A DNA stretch of 64,000 nt from Crossaster papposus. Taxonomy: Eukaryota > Echinodermata > Asteroidea > Velatida > Solasteridae. The position numbers and the translations under genes were made by a program. The DNA is taken from assembly GCA_037893245.1 (NCBI GenBank), contig JBAIAA010001615.1:1-64000 (forward strand), written 5' to 3'. Positions 27,481 through 38,924 of this stretch are shown piece by piece (the first letter of the stretch is position 1; every line of letters starts with the position of its first letter). The notes under the pieces were generated by a model that was given only the letters and a program-made list of their open reading frames with translations, was not told where the DNA came from and did not search any database.

Positions 27481-29075
27481 AAAAAAAAGTGTACCGCACA
27501 TGTTTTGTAAAATTCTTATTTTTACTTCATTATCCTAATTATCACCTTCCTAGGCACACTTAATTTCAGCAAGGGCGTATTCCAATAAGCCGATCCGTTC
27601 CAAACGGCCTCTTAAAGAAGCAACGTTTTCGATAACATCTGGAAAAGGCGGTATTATTTTGATGTTTCTATAGTAAAACGCCGCCTTAAAAAAAAGTGTA
27701 CCGCAAATGTTTTAGAAAAATCACGTTTTTACTTCATAATCGTAATTATCACCTTCCTGGGCACACTTAATTTCAGCAAGGGCGTATTCCAATAAGCCGA
27801 TCTGTTCCAAACGGCCTCTTAAATTGAAGAAGCAACGTTTTCGATAAGATCTGAAAAATGCAGTATTTGATGTTTCTAGTAAAACAGTTTCTTAAAAAAA
27901 GTGTACCGCACATGTTTTGTAAAATTAACGTTTTTACTTAATAATCTTAATTGTTACCTTCCTATGCACACTTAATTTCAGCAAGGGCGTATTCCAATAA
28001 ACCGTTCCGTTCCAAACGACCTCTTAAAGAAGCAACGTTTTCGATAAGATCTGAAAAATGCGGTATTTGATGTTTCTAGTAAAATACTGTCTAAAAAAAA
28101 AAAGTGTACCGCACATGTTTTGGAAAATTCACGTTTTTACTTCATAATCGTAATTGTCACCTTCCTGGGCACACTTAATTTCAGCAAGGGCATATTCCAA
28201 TAAGCCGATCTGTTCCAAACGGCCTCTTAAAGAGGCAAAGTTTTCGATAACATCTGAAAAATGCGGTATTTGATGTTTCTATAGTAAAACACTGTCTTAA
28301 AAAAAAGTGTACCGCACATGTTTTGGAAAATTAACGTTTTTACTTCATTATCCTAATTGTCACCTTCCTGGGCACACTTAATTTCAGCAAGGGCATGATC
28401 CAATAAGCCGATCTGTTCCAAACGGCCTCTTAAAGAGGCAACATTTCCGATAGCATCTGAAAAATGCGGTTCTTGATGTTTCTAGTAAAATGCCGTTTAA
28501 ACAAAAAGTGTACCGCACATGTTTTGTAAAATTCATATTTTTACTTCATTATCCTAATTGTCACCTTCCTGGGCACACTTAATTTCAGCAAGGGCATATT
28601 CCAATAAGCCGATCCGTTCCAAACGGCCTCTTAAAGAAGCAACGTTTTCGATAACATCTGAAAAATGCGGTATGTTTCTAGTAAAATGCCGTTTAAAAAA
28701 AGTGTACCGCACATGTTTTGTAAATTTCATATTTTTTTGTAGTTTGGAAAATTAACGTTTTCACTTCATTATCCTAATTATCACCTTATTGGGCACACTT
28801 AATTTCAGCAAGGGCGTATTTCAAAAAGCCGATCTGTTCCAAACGACCTCTTAAAGAAGCAACGTTTCCGATAAGATCTGAAAAATGCGGTATTTGATGT
28901 TTCCAGTAAAACACTGTGTTAACAAAAAAAGTGTACCGCACATGTTTTGTAAAATTTACGTTTTTACTTCATAATCGTAATTGTCACCTTCCTGGGCACA
29001 CTTAATTTTAGCAAGGGCGTATTCCAATAAGCCGATCCCTTCCAAACGGCCTAAGAAGCAACGTTTTCGATAACA
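27480..29075. repeat. Tandem array of about eight ~205-bp units
   Basis: The anchor CACCTTCCTGGGCACACTTA recurs at about 27543, 27751, 27955, 28159, 28361, 28562, 28772 and 28986, so the period is about 201-213 bp. Each unit also has GTGTACCGCACATGTTTTG and CCGTTCCAAACGGCCTC. Units differ by scattered changes and poly-A length. The opposite arm has only two units, so the array expanded on one side. Confidence 0.88.
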
Positions 29076-30200
29076 TCTGCACTGCAAATCTTATTGGTCA
29101 ACGTTTATCCAACATTGTTAACCAACGTTGGGTCAAATATCAACTGTTCACAAAATTGGGCAAAACTCTAACCAACAATTGTTGGGCAATAGGTCTATGC
29201 AACTACTGGGTAAAAAAATGACAAAACGTGTTGGTGAAAAACATTGTCCAACTATTGGGTAAAAACTAATGACCAACTGTTGGGCTAGTTATTGACAAAA
29301 ATGTTGGTTAAAAATTACCCAAGAATTGAGGCAGTTGATATTTTACCCAACATGTTGCAATAGTGTTGGTTAAAGACTTTTATCGAACGAGTTGGGACGA
29401 CTGAAATAATAACAGTTTTCATAATTGTATTCATTTTTTTTTACCTCAATTTTATTCAGCAAATTCATTAAATTAACGCAGTACATACACGTACACACGT
29501 AGTATGCAGTTATGGAATACATTGATGTTAACGATCCCCTCCGGGAATGGGGCCTGGAAAGCCTCAATGAAACGTTCTCATTGTAATGTAAGAACCAAGA
29601 CAGTTGTTTATGTTAACATAGAACTATCCAGGTGCACGGATTGACTTTAGCGTTTTCACGAAGAGGCAAATTTGGGGCGCAGTGGCAACCACATGTAAAC
29701 ATGGTCAAAATTGCAAAAACGGTAATTTTGTACACAATTTGTCTCATAAACCTCTGGTCTTCGGCCATCGGGAGGATGGTGGGTTACGATTATCGTAACT
29801 AGTTCGGCACGAATTTGGAATTGCAGATTAACCCTAACCCTCCTAAATCCTCCAAACTCAATATGATTTTGCACACACCCTAGGGAGTTATGAGTACTGT
29901 TTCTCTTTGATGAATATGACAAGACAATAATGACACACCTGGCCTGGATAGTTCTATGTTAACAGAAACAACATTCTAAGTTCTTACATTACCCGAGAAC
30001 GTTTCATTGAGGCTTTCAAGGCCCTATTCCCAGAGCAGATCTCCAACATCAATGTCTACTACGTGCGTCTATGTACGTGTATGTACTGCGTACGTACGGT
30101 TTGTATGTACAGTGTGCTTGTACTGGCTATGTGCACGATTGGCCGGCGGTGCGGGAACTTTGCTTTTGTGTTGGTTAAAAACCTAGTAGACCTTTTTTCC
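29076..30200. repeat. Fold-back element, right arm
   Basis: This is the reverse complement of the left arm pieces 25461-26430, 8908-8983 and about 109-222. That colinearity shows that the Gypsy and Polinton-1 insertions entered one arm of this element. The homology ends near 30200 (ACCTAGTAGACCTTTTTTCC). The arrangement of long inverted repeats with internal tandem units resembles fold-back transposons. Confidence 0.8.
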
Positions 30201-30560
30201 AAGTCCGCCAAATAAGAAAAAAGCAAACAACGGCCTACCATTTTGCAATTAAAATGCAAAAACAATTCAAGTAATGAAAATTACTTTAAAGATAATCTAA
30301 AGTACACTTTAATATAAGGTTTAGATGCATTTCACTCGTGGCAAATTGCATGCACTTTTTGCCGGTAGATTTAGGCATGGGCAAGTCTATGTTCATGCCG
30401 CACTCCCGTTGACCAATTCTTGGGTAATACATTCATTGACCAATAATTTAGTAAAAGACAAAGATATGTGTTGGGCAAATAATAATGTTTACCAACATTC
30501 AGCATTTTTGACCAACGAGTGGTGAAAACGGTTTACCCAACATTATAATTGACCAATAAA
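30201..30560. repeat. AT-rich spacer with TTGACCAA/TTGGGTAA motifs
   Basis: The first ~100 bp show nothing. From about 30400 the same CCAACA, TTGACCAA and TTGGGTAA motif family appears as in the fold-back arms. The next repeat block begins near 30560 (GGAAAATGCGGTATTTGATG). No gene is seen. Confidence 0.5.
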
Positions 30561-31675
30561 TTTGCAGTGTGGAAAATGCGGTATTTGATGTTTCTAGTAA
30601 AACACTGTGTTAACAAAAAAAGTGTACCTCACATGTTTTGTAAAATTCACGTTTTTACTTCATAATAGTAATTGTCACCTTCCTGGGCACACTTAATTTT
30701 AGCAAGGGCGTATTCCAATAAGCCGATCCGTTCCAAACGGCCTCTTAAAGAAGCAACGTTTTCGATAACATCTGGAAAAGGCGGTAGTTGATGTTTTTAT
30801 AGTAAAACGCCGCCTTAAAAAAAAGTGTACCGCGGCAAATGTTTTAGAAAAATCACGTTTTTACTTTATAATCGTAATTATCACCTTCCTGGGCACACTT
30901 AATTTCAGCAAGGGCGTATTCCAATAGGCCGATCCGTTCCAAACGGCCTCCTAAAGAAGCAACATTTTCGATAAGATCTGAAAAATGCGGTATTTGATGT
31001 TTCTAGTAAAATACTGTCTAAAAAAAAAAGTGTACCGCACATGTTTTGGAAAATTCACGTTTTTACTTCATAATCGTAATTGTCACCTTCCTGGGCACAC
31101 TTAATTTCAGCAAGGGCATATTCCAATAAGCCGATCTGTTCCAAACGGCCTCTTAAAGAGGCAAAGTTTTCGATAACATCTGAAAAATGCGGTATTTGAT
31201 GTTTCTATAGTAAAACACTGTCTTAAAAAAAAGTGTACCGCACATGTTTTCGAAAATTAACGTTTTTTCTTCATTATCCTAATTGTCACCTTCCTGGGCA
31301 CACTTAATTTCAGCAAGGGCGTATTCCAATAAGCCGATCCGTTCCAAACGGCCTCCTAAAGAAGCAATAAGTGATAATTAGGATAATGAAGTAAAAATAA
31401 GAATTGTACAAAACATGTGCGGTACACTTTTTTTTTAAAACGGAATTTCATTGATCGATTCGGAAGTTAAAAGTAAGATGTTGCGAGAAACGCTTAAAAA
31501 TGAGGAATCGACTAATAAGTAATATAATGACAATTTTGGAGGGAAAAAAAGTGTTAAGAATACTATTTATAGTGTTGCTGGTAGTTATTGTTGAAGTTAA
31601 TCTTTAATTGGGGATTAATTTCCGTATCTAATTCGTAAATCTAGTTTCAAATCAGCACCTCCTTTTGTCGCATGG
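30561..31675. repeat. Truncated second fold-back element
   Basis: About four ~205-bp units (anchors near 30677, 30883, 31081 and 31289) run into an inverted segment (31370-31675). That segment matches the unique palindrome arm of 26750-27060 and ends at GCATGGATTC. The central loop and other arm are missing. Confidence 0.8.
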
Positions 31676-31819
31676 ATTCAGACTTTACTGGCTGCTTCCC
31701 AGACTCCTAAATTATAATTACGATGGTATGGATTTGGGCCAGATTGGAACCTGATTCTGTATGTCCGTAGCCGGCCGCTTGGTGGCGCTATTTATTTGTG
31801 TAAGTTCACTGTGCTGTGC

Positions 31820-32208
31820 GCGAATTTTTTTTCCGTAGGTGGGCGAGTCAAGATTTATGAATTATTCAGTAGTTTGGATGAGAAGTTATGATTATTCATC
31901 AGAATAAAACATGACGTCACAGCATTGTTGTTATAGTTAACTAGTTACATTAAATCGCTTTTAAGAACAGCTGTTGTCGAGCTGCTATACGTAGTGTAGT
32001 GGTGAGTGGGATGGGCTATGAATCAAAGATCCCTGGTTCGAATCCTGCTGTAGGTCACTTCGTTTTTTCTAGTCAAATTGACATCTTTGGAGTATTTTAA
32101 ATTTAAGGGGAAAAAAGAGACCTAGAACCTTTGTGTTGTACAGTGATCAATGCAACTACTGAATAATTCATGAATTTGGACTCACCCACCTACGGAAAAA
32201 AAATTCGC
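31820..32208. mobile_element. Mutator-like MITE with 9-bp target duplication
   Basis: A 389-bp element has ~65-70-bp imperfect inverted ends starting GCGAATTTTTTTTCCGTAGG. It is flanked by perfect direct repeats GTGCTGTGC (31811-31819 and 32209-32217). A 9-bp duplication and long inverted ends are typical of Mutator-like elements. No transposase is present. The middle contains a tRNA-like segment. Confidence 0.75.
31990..32060 (+). repeat. tRNA-like segment (SINE head or tRNA relic)
   Basis: It contains TAGTGGTGAGTGG, close to a Pol III A box, and GGTTCGAATCC, a perfect B box, about 30 bp apart. I could not fold a complete cloverleaf with paired acceptor ends, so it is not called as a functional tRNA. 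It lies inside the Mutator-like MITE. Confidence 0.4.
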
Positions 32209-32217
32209 GTGCTGTGC

Positions 32218-33057
32218 ATGTTCTAAAAAACTAAGCCCAAATAAAAAGAAAGCGATACGTTTGTATTGACTATTGCCTTGGACTCCACCTTTTTTTCATC
32301 GAAATTCTTGATGATGAGTGCTTTTGCATGATCTCTTCAGGGCTTTTAAAGCGTTTTGAAGGATTCAGTGAAATTTGTCTCTAGCCAATCAGGTCTCGTA
32401 TCAGTTTCAAAAGAGCCGCTTTTAATTGCAGAGGGCAGACTTGACCGCAATGTCTTTTCAAGTGCCGCCACAATGGATGTAGCGTTGGGCCGGCGCGCTA
32501 GAGCTTTTTGCTTTATTGAGCAACAATAGAATGCTAGGATCCTCATGAAACATCGCCCAATTTGGATCACAAGCACTGATAGTAAGGCATACCACGGCCG
32601 CAATAATTTCTAAGCCCATTTCTAGAAGTACATGTCAAATCTGAAGACCGAAACTAATGTAAAAGGTAAATAAAGTAAATTTAATCTAAAAGACAACAAC
32701 CATACACAAAACGTACACAAATGACACCACACAGACGCCGTTGGTTATCCGGCTGTTTATAACAGTTTTTCGTTCAAATTCACCATCAGCTCTCAAATTA
32801 AATTTTGTAAAATCTCATTTAGGGCCGGTATAAAAAGAAAATGAGACAAATCAGGTGCACTTTACTAGTCAACAAATACTTTTAATTATATTTAAAGAGT
32901 TAACATTTTAAAATATTTAAAATTTCAATACTATTGATTTTGTTGTATGATTTTCTTTCCCTCAAATTTATATAAACTCGAGAACAAATTGAGCCCGAGT
33001 CAACTTGTCTGTCATGACTCTAAAATAACACTACCTCTCCAACGGTCATCACGCGCG
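32218..33057. other. Intergenic, no recognised feature
   Basis: This is AT-rich sequence with only short open frames (for example 32346-32603 minus) that lack domains. I see no repeat, RNA or gene here. Confidence 0.5.
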
Positions 33058-33976
33058 CGGGTACGAGTTGACTCGGGTACGACTTGACTCGGGTACGACT
33101 TGACTCGGGTACGACTTGACTTGGGTGTACGACTTGACTTGGGTGTACGACTTGACTTGGGTGTACGACTTGATTTGGGTGTACGACTTGATTTGGGTGT
33201 ACGACTTGATTTGGGTGTAACATTTTGGGTACGAGTTGACTTGGGTACGAGTTGACTTGGGTACGAGTTGACTTGGGTACGAGTTGACTTGGGTACGAGT
33301 TGACTTGGGTACGAGTTGACTTGGGTACGAGTTGACTTGGGTACGAGTTGACTTGGGTACGAGTTGACTTGGGTACGAGTTGACTTGGGTACGAGTTGAC
33401 TTGGGTACGAGTTGACTTGGGTACGAGTTGACTTGGGTACGAGTTGACTTGGGTACGAGTTGACTTGGGTACGAGTTGACTTGGGTACGAGTTGACTTGG
33501 GTACGAGTTGACTTGGGTACGAGTTGACTTGGGTACGAGTTGACTTGGGTACGAGTTGACTTGGGTACGAGTTGACTTGGGTACGAGTTGACTTGGGTAC
33601 GAGTTGACTTGGGTACGAGTTGACTTGGGTACGAGTTGACTTGGGTACGAGTTGACTTGGGTACGAGTTGACTTGGGTACGAGTTGACTTGGGTACGAGT
33701 TGACTTGGGTACGAGTTGACTTGGGTACGAGTTGACTTGGGTACGAGTTGACTTGGGTACGAGTTGACTTGGGTACGAGTTGACTTGGGTACGAGTTGAC
33801 TTGGGTACGAGTTGACTTGGGTACGAGTTGACTTGGGTACGAGTTGACTTGGGTACGAGTTGACTTGGGTACGAGTTGACTTGGGTACGAGTTGACTTGG
33901 GTACGAGTTGACTTGGGTACGAGTTGACTTGGGTACGAGTTGACTTGGGTACGAGTTGACTTGGGTACGAGTTGAC
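33058..33976. repeat. 16-bp satellite with 18-bp variant units
   Basis: Bases 33225-33976 are 47 perfect copies of TTGGGTACGAGTTGAC. The left edge (33058-33224) has older units: 16-mers with GACTCGGG, then 18-mers with an extra GT (GGGTGTACGACTTGA). Since 16 is not a multiple of three, all frames repeat as a 16-residue peptide. The long open frames over it (33020-34011) are artefacts of the repeat. Confidence 0.95.
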
Positions 33977-34822
33977 CAATTTCGGGTTCGCGTCATTAGC
34001 ATGTACAGCATTAATAAAAGCTATCTCCGGCTATCTCCGACCACCTCCGACTTTTACCAACACCCCCCGGTATATGCTGCCCTATTTCACACATCGGTCG
34101 GTACACGCTAACATTTAACAATAACTTATTAACAAGTAACATTTGTTGAAAAATCTTGCTTTGCCGTGCGCATTCCGTCCGAGGAATTGTGAAGTCTCAA
34201 TTATACCGGATGCATTCTATAATTTTTGAAAATGTTGTCACACTGTGAGTGTGATTTATATTTCGCAAACACACTAGACAATGCTCTGCCACAGCGATTT
34301 TCAATTGAAATATCTGTAAGGTTTTTACAAACGTCCCTTGCATGCAGTTCTGTAACCTAAAAGATAAATTGCTATTATAAACATCTGTTTTATGTTTATT
34401 TTGTTTGTATGTCTATTTATTTGTGTAGCTGTGCTAAAGTTGTCCTGAGAGGCCATCAGCAAGATCCAAGTGGCTGTTACCGGTAAGCCCATCCAATGAA
34501 TGGATAGCTCAAATTCCCCCAAAACACCAATCCGATTACAGGTAGGTCATGTCTCATTGCATTTTTAAAGAAGGATCTTAGAATACAAAGCCTAAAACAG
34601 TCAATCCTGGAGCAGCACCATTTTTTTCATACTTTTGTTGTATACCTATACAAGAAAAAAAAAAAAAAAAAAAAAAACCTAAAAAATAACTAAACAATTC
34701 ACGTGTACATATACAGCAAAATGAATAATTTTTAAAAATAAATGTAGTTGCCCAAACGTAGTATTTCGCACCTCTTTTTAAAAATGCCCCCTCGATTTTT
34801 ACTCCCAATATTTAAAAAAATG
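33977..34822. other. Intergenic, no recognised gene
   Basis: It contains CTATCTCCG micro-repeats near 34020 and a run of about 24 A near 34652-34675, possibly a retrocopy tail. The phrase GGAGCAGCACCATTTTTTT near 34605 resembles the Polinton-2 terminus at 34935. No coding region is supported. Confidence 0.5.
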
Positions 34823-34960
34823 AGTAGTAGGGAAATGCCGTTTCTAGACCACTTTCTAAAATTCGCTCAGTCTTCTCTTCTCTCTCTAAAAATGTAGTAG
34901 GACCAGCACCAAGTGGTATAGGAAATGAGGATCCTGGACCAGCACCATTTTGTTTCCAGC
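34823..34960. repeat. Polinton-2 left terminal inverted repeat, outer part
   Basis: It pairs with the last ~100 bp of the element (52150-52246), sharing TTAGAAAGTGGTCTAGAA in inverted form. Only the first ~20 bases match the Polinton-1 terminus. Confidence 0.85.
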
Positions 34961-35410
34961 GTCACCCCACTAACCCTAACCCCCTAGGCCTTACTTTGGG
35001 CTAAAGAACTGCGTACTACAGAATACTACTTAGTATTTTGTAGCATTGGGTCTCTCCGTGACTGATGATTGGGTGTGTACTGACAGAGTACAGATACTGC
35101 CAACTACAAAATACTAATAGTAGCAATACAGGTCAGTAATACTTACCTGGCAAAAAATGCAGTAGTCCAACCTTGACCCATTGTGTCCCAAGTTACAATT
35201 TTTGCTGTAGAGTCTACACAGCATACATGGGCAATGCACACTCAGCAAGCTGAGGAACCCAATGCTAAAAAGTACTACGAGTGCAATAAGGGGTGAAGTA
35301 CCCAATACTAAAAATTACTACAGGCATTGCACAAAAGTCAGTGAGAGTACTGCATACTACTTTTTACTACTAGTAGTAAAAAGTAGCATTAGGTAGGGTT
35401 AGGGTTTAAA
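34961..35410. repeat. Unmatched insert in the left terminus with a 30-bp palindrome
   Basis: The right terminus lacks this ~450-bp stretch, so it is probably an insertion. It is bordered by CTAACCCTAACCCC and GTAGGGTTAGGG, which are roughly inverted. It contains many TACTAC/GTAGTA strings and a perfect palindrome at 35357-35386 centred on CTACTAGTAG. It may be a small MITE. Confidence 0.55.
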
Positions 35411-35411
35411 A

Positions 35412-35440
35412 GGGCACTCAGAAAAGAGTGCCCTTTTTTT
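35412..35440. terminator. Terminator-like hairpin at the end of the PPPY gene copy
   Basis: GGGCACTC pairs with GAGTGCCC around a six-base loop and is followed by seven T on the plus strand. The same hairpin occurs inverted at 52112-52146. It lies just past the C-terminal end of the minus-strand PPPY gene relic. Confidence 0.6.
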
Positions 35441-35799
35441 CCCAAAACATTTTAAACGAGTCTAAAGGTGGCGCCGACGCGTAAGGAGGAGGCCGATCGA
35501 AATAATTTTTATTTAACGCGAAGCTGTAAGTTTTTTGATAAGACCTTTTTTTTCTTTAGACACCAACTCTTCCACGCATCTTTTTATCTCGGATTCCATA
35601 CCGCTCGAATCCTTTTTTTCTGACAGCTTGCTGCCGCACCTGATAGTCTCTTTCATATCGTTAAATTGCCTCAATTCCTTTAATATCAAAGCGTACTCTT
35701 CGTGGGATATATCGCCGTCTGTAATAGCTTGAGAAATAAGATCTCTTACGCTGTTGAGTTTAGCCTCGGCCAAGACTCTAATCTCGTCGTGTTTTTTAA

Positions 35800-36514
35800 A
35801 GATGGACTACAACGAAAACTCACACATTAAATTTATTATCGGACCTTGTTTATGTTGTGTTCAGGTAACACTTTATTGTTACGGTCATGTTTTTCTCTAA
35901 ATAATTTTGTTGCAATTTGACCGACAAAATTAGACCTCGATTCTTCGATTTTGAAATTTTCCGCCCTGTACTGGTTCCCGGCAAAGATCCACTGAAAACC
36001 ACAATGAAATCCACGATATAGTACCAGCGGACTTGTAAACCAGCGAAAAGTGATGACGTACTACCCATGAAAACGCATACATGGTGGCCCTGAAGGGACT
36101 CCGCAGATCGCGAATATCGACGTCAAATTTGACGTCAATATTCACGACTTTCCAAAAAAGTCGCGAATATTGACGTCAAATTTGACGTCGATATTCACGA
36201 CTTTCCCCCAAAAGTCGCGAATATTTACGTCAAATTTGACGTCAATATTCGCGATCTGCGGAGTCCCTTCAGGGCCACCATATGTATGCGTTTTCATGGG
36301 TAGTACGTCACACACAAAGTATGAATTATTCATGAGTTAAGGGCTTTTGCTGAAACTGAGTTTATCTGGGTCGTAGAACGCCGATCAAATTTGTTGTTTT
36401 TTTGCATGAAGGAACAAGATTTATTGAATACTAATGATATATTAGTAATCATTATACATTTCTCGAACAAAAAAAGCAACACAGCCTTTATCATTATTCC
36501 GTTGTAGTCCATCT
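35800..36514. mobile_element. TTAA-flanked non-autonomous transposon
   Basis: The inverted ends AGATGGACTACAACG and CGTTGTAGTCCATCT are flanked by TTAA on both sides (35796-35799 and 36515-36518). Comparison with Polinton-1 shows the uninterrupted site. The TTAA target suggests piggyBac-type mobilisation. No transposase is present. A second palindromic element is nested inside. Confidence 0.85.
36054..36310. repeat. Near-perfect palindromic MITE nested in the TTAA element
   Basis: The arms read TGACGTACTACCCATGAAAA and its inverse at the far end. Between them are tandem copies of a GCGAATATTGACGTCAAATT unit, themselves palindromic around AAATTT. The whole 257 bp would fold into one long hairpin. 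Confidence 0.8.
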
Positions 36515-36873
36515 TTAACTTTACGTCCAAATCGTTTGCTAAAATATTTTAATACGAACGCGGCGCAACCAAAACTAATGGCTACTCCCTCTAACGCTAA
36601 ACCAACGGGTGACGTAATGACGCCGCTTATAGCCGCGATTCCCAAACCCCCACAAATCACACCACCCATCTCGGCTAGGGTTTCCATAGTAGACAATGTC
36701 GTAATTAACTTGCCATATTTTTTACACAACGAGCTTCGCTGTTCTCGTTGCGTCAATATATCTTTTTGAACTTTTTCGATCTTTTGCAATCGAAACACCC
36801 TCGTACTATCATCATCTTCGATGGTACTTTTTAGATCGGGGTAAATACTAGTCGTCATTTTATTAAGACAAAA

Positions 36874-37271
36874 CTAAAATATTTCTACGTTAAAAATGAT
36901 CTCTTTATCTCTATTATCGATTATCTCACCAAGACCGTTTTTCAACAAAAACATGAGGCTGTTTATTTTGCCAGCTACTGTACCAACTCTTTCGAACACT
37001 TTTTATAGTTGATATAAATTGGATCTTGAAGATTGTTTGAACGAGCAGCATCACCGTGTACGGGTATACTCTCCAACAGGTTAGTTTGTTTTTTGCTAAA
37101 ATAATTTGAATGCGTAGACAGTTCTTCGCAATGTTTCAAAAAGACCGCGTTGTAAAGATTTAGGCTAAATTTTCCATAATAATTACTACCACCATTGAGC
37201 CAACCCCTGGGTAAACCTAAAAGTTTAGATAGATTACTCGATAGTTTTATGCGATTTTGGTTGGGAATATA
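36874..37271 (-). pseudogene. Minor capsid paralogue 1 relic, C-terminal part
   Basis: It is homologous to 11767-12150 (KLLGLPRGWLNGG, LLESIPVHGDAARSNN). It is cut at 37271 by inserted elements and resumes at 41035. Frame disturbances are visible near 36985 (an extra GTAC-like string). Confidence 0.82.
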
Positions 37272-37714
37272 TGTGACCCGCTCCATCGAAATCAGGAATA
37301 AGTCTTGAAATGACCTTTTGAGATAAACACATGGTGAGAAAGGGAATTTCATAAGCTTTCTAATGATACCCATCACAAGTGTGTATCTTCTTAGGTAATG
37401 AGTTATGGTCTGATGAAGATGACAGGTGTATATTTATTTGCCGAATCCACATTTCGAGAAAAACAGCTTTGAAATAAACAAAATTAACCAAAATCATATG
37501 AACAGCTCACACAAATACTCTTCATTTTCATCTTTATTGATCGTTTTTACATACAAGACATTAATGACAATAATCTGTGATAACTACACTTCCTACAAAT
37601 ACAATGTTCAGAAAAACGACTTGGTCACGATTTCTAGCCATGCGTTCACTTCAACGGCCGATTGCGTAAAACGGCCACAGCGACTTATTCCTGATTACGA
37701 TGGAGCGGGTCACA
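37272..37714. mobile_element. 443-bp inverted-repeat element in the capsid relic
   Basis: The ends TGTGACCCGCTCCATCG and CGATGGAGCGGGTCACA are mirrored for about 35 bp (through CAGGAATAAGTC). The flanks are ATATA and TATAT, in line with a TA- or TATA-type target. The ORF at 37426-37743 has no domain and is not supported. Confidence 0.75.
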
Positions 37715-38435
37715 TATATGGGTCATTCCATGAAGTTGGATAACAAAGTGTGACAAAGAAGCTGAAATTTCAAAATCATTTATTTATTAAATGCTTCTCA
37801 AATTTGGATAGACTATTAACCATATTTCACTGAACTAATAATATTTTTCAAATAACCCTGACACGCGAAGAAATATACGGCCTTGTTTATCATGCATCAT
37901 GTGGCAGGTTGTGGATGTAACCTCCGGAAACCATACCGAGTTTAGGTGACAGTTCCTCTAGGTAAAGACAAATTTTCAAGATACATTTGTTACATTCTGA
38001 ATGTTTGCAAGTATCCTTACAAAAAGAATTTAAAAAGAAAGAAATATTCTGCTACAACTGACTTTAAGGTGAGTGTCTTAAGGTATTTGTTAAATTCCAT
38101 TTTTTAAACTATACTTATCATCATTTGATATTCAACTTGAAGAAATATATATTTATGCAAGTTATTATGTTTTTTGTTTGCATTTGTACTCCCCCTATTT
38201 CAGTATTCCACAAAATTTGCCAGAAGAATTGCATTAATTAATCTTGAGGTTATTAAATAACTCCCTTCAATGGGTTGTGGATGTAACTGGAAACCATTTC
38301 CTGTTATATCCACATCTTAACCACTGGGAAAAAGAGGAATCGTCCCAAAAAAGGAAGCGAGCGAGGGCACTCATGTTTTGTTTTTTTATTTTGCCTAGGC
38401 CTAATTGTTTGTAAAGCTGGATATTTACCAGTTAA

Positions 38436-38810
38436 AGGTAGTATACACCATTGGTAATTGCTTGAATTATCATGAATGGGTAGATTTTGGGGGTTGTATT
38501 TCATAGTAAATATCGTTTAACTGACTTTTCCGAAGTTTTACAATCACGGATGCCGAGAAAAGCACGAAAAACAGCGTTTGTTTTCAACCGGGGTCGAGCA
38601 GTTATTCTTATGTTATCTTTGTTTTTTTGCGCTCGCCGTCCGGCGATCGCGAATTTTTCTTTATAAAATTCATTAAAAAAAAATAATTACAGGATATCTA
38701 GCGCAATCCTTTTGCTGAATGCCTAGAATCATTATTTACTTTCAATTGAGTAAGGTATTTCTTATTAATTCGGTAGTAAATATTTTCGCTGCAAATGGTG
38801 TATACTACCT
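38436..38810. mobile_element. TTAA-flanked MITE, AGGTAGTATACACCATT ends
   Basis: This 375-bp unit has 17-bp inverted ends, AGGTAGTATACACCATT, and TTAA on both sides. About 180 bp of it recur, diverged and inverted, at 62088-62265, which confirms a dispersed family. Confidence 0.78.
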
Positions 38811-38924
38811 TTAAACCACCTTTTGTAGTAGGCATAATATTGGGACTGGGGTGGGAGATGGGCTGTCATTTTGTCAAACTCCAACATGTCCACCACGCAG
38901 TAGCCAAAAGAACGACACAACCAT

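Larger units (their letters stand above)
35441..36858 (-). pseudogene. PPPY membrane protein relic, split by an insertion
   Basis: The N-terminal part (36519-36858) and C-terminal part (35441-35795) are homologous to 11052-11753. They are separated by a 715-bp TTAA element. A one-base difference in an A-rich run near 35551 shifts the frame before the tail. Read in the homologous frame, the tail still encodes FDRPPPYASAPP. PPPY is therefore shared with Polinton-1, but its PSAP is not intact here. Confidence 0.85.

Noticed and set aside
27480..29075. CRISPR-like array
   Set aside because: Units of ~205 bp vary along their whole length and show no constant repeat with unique spacers; this is eukaryotic tandem repeat DNA.
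33020..34011. Two 320-codon frames
   Set aside because: They are produced by the 16-bp satellite; the translation is a 16-residue repeat in both frames.
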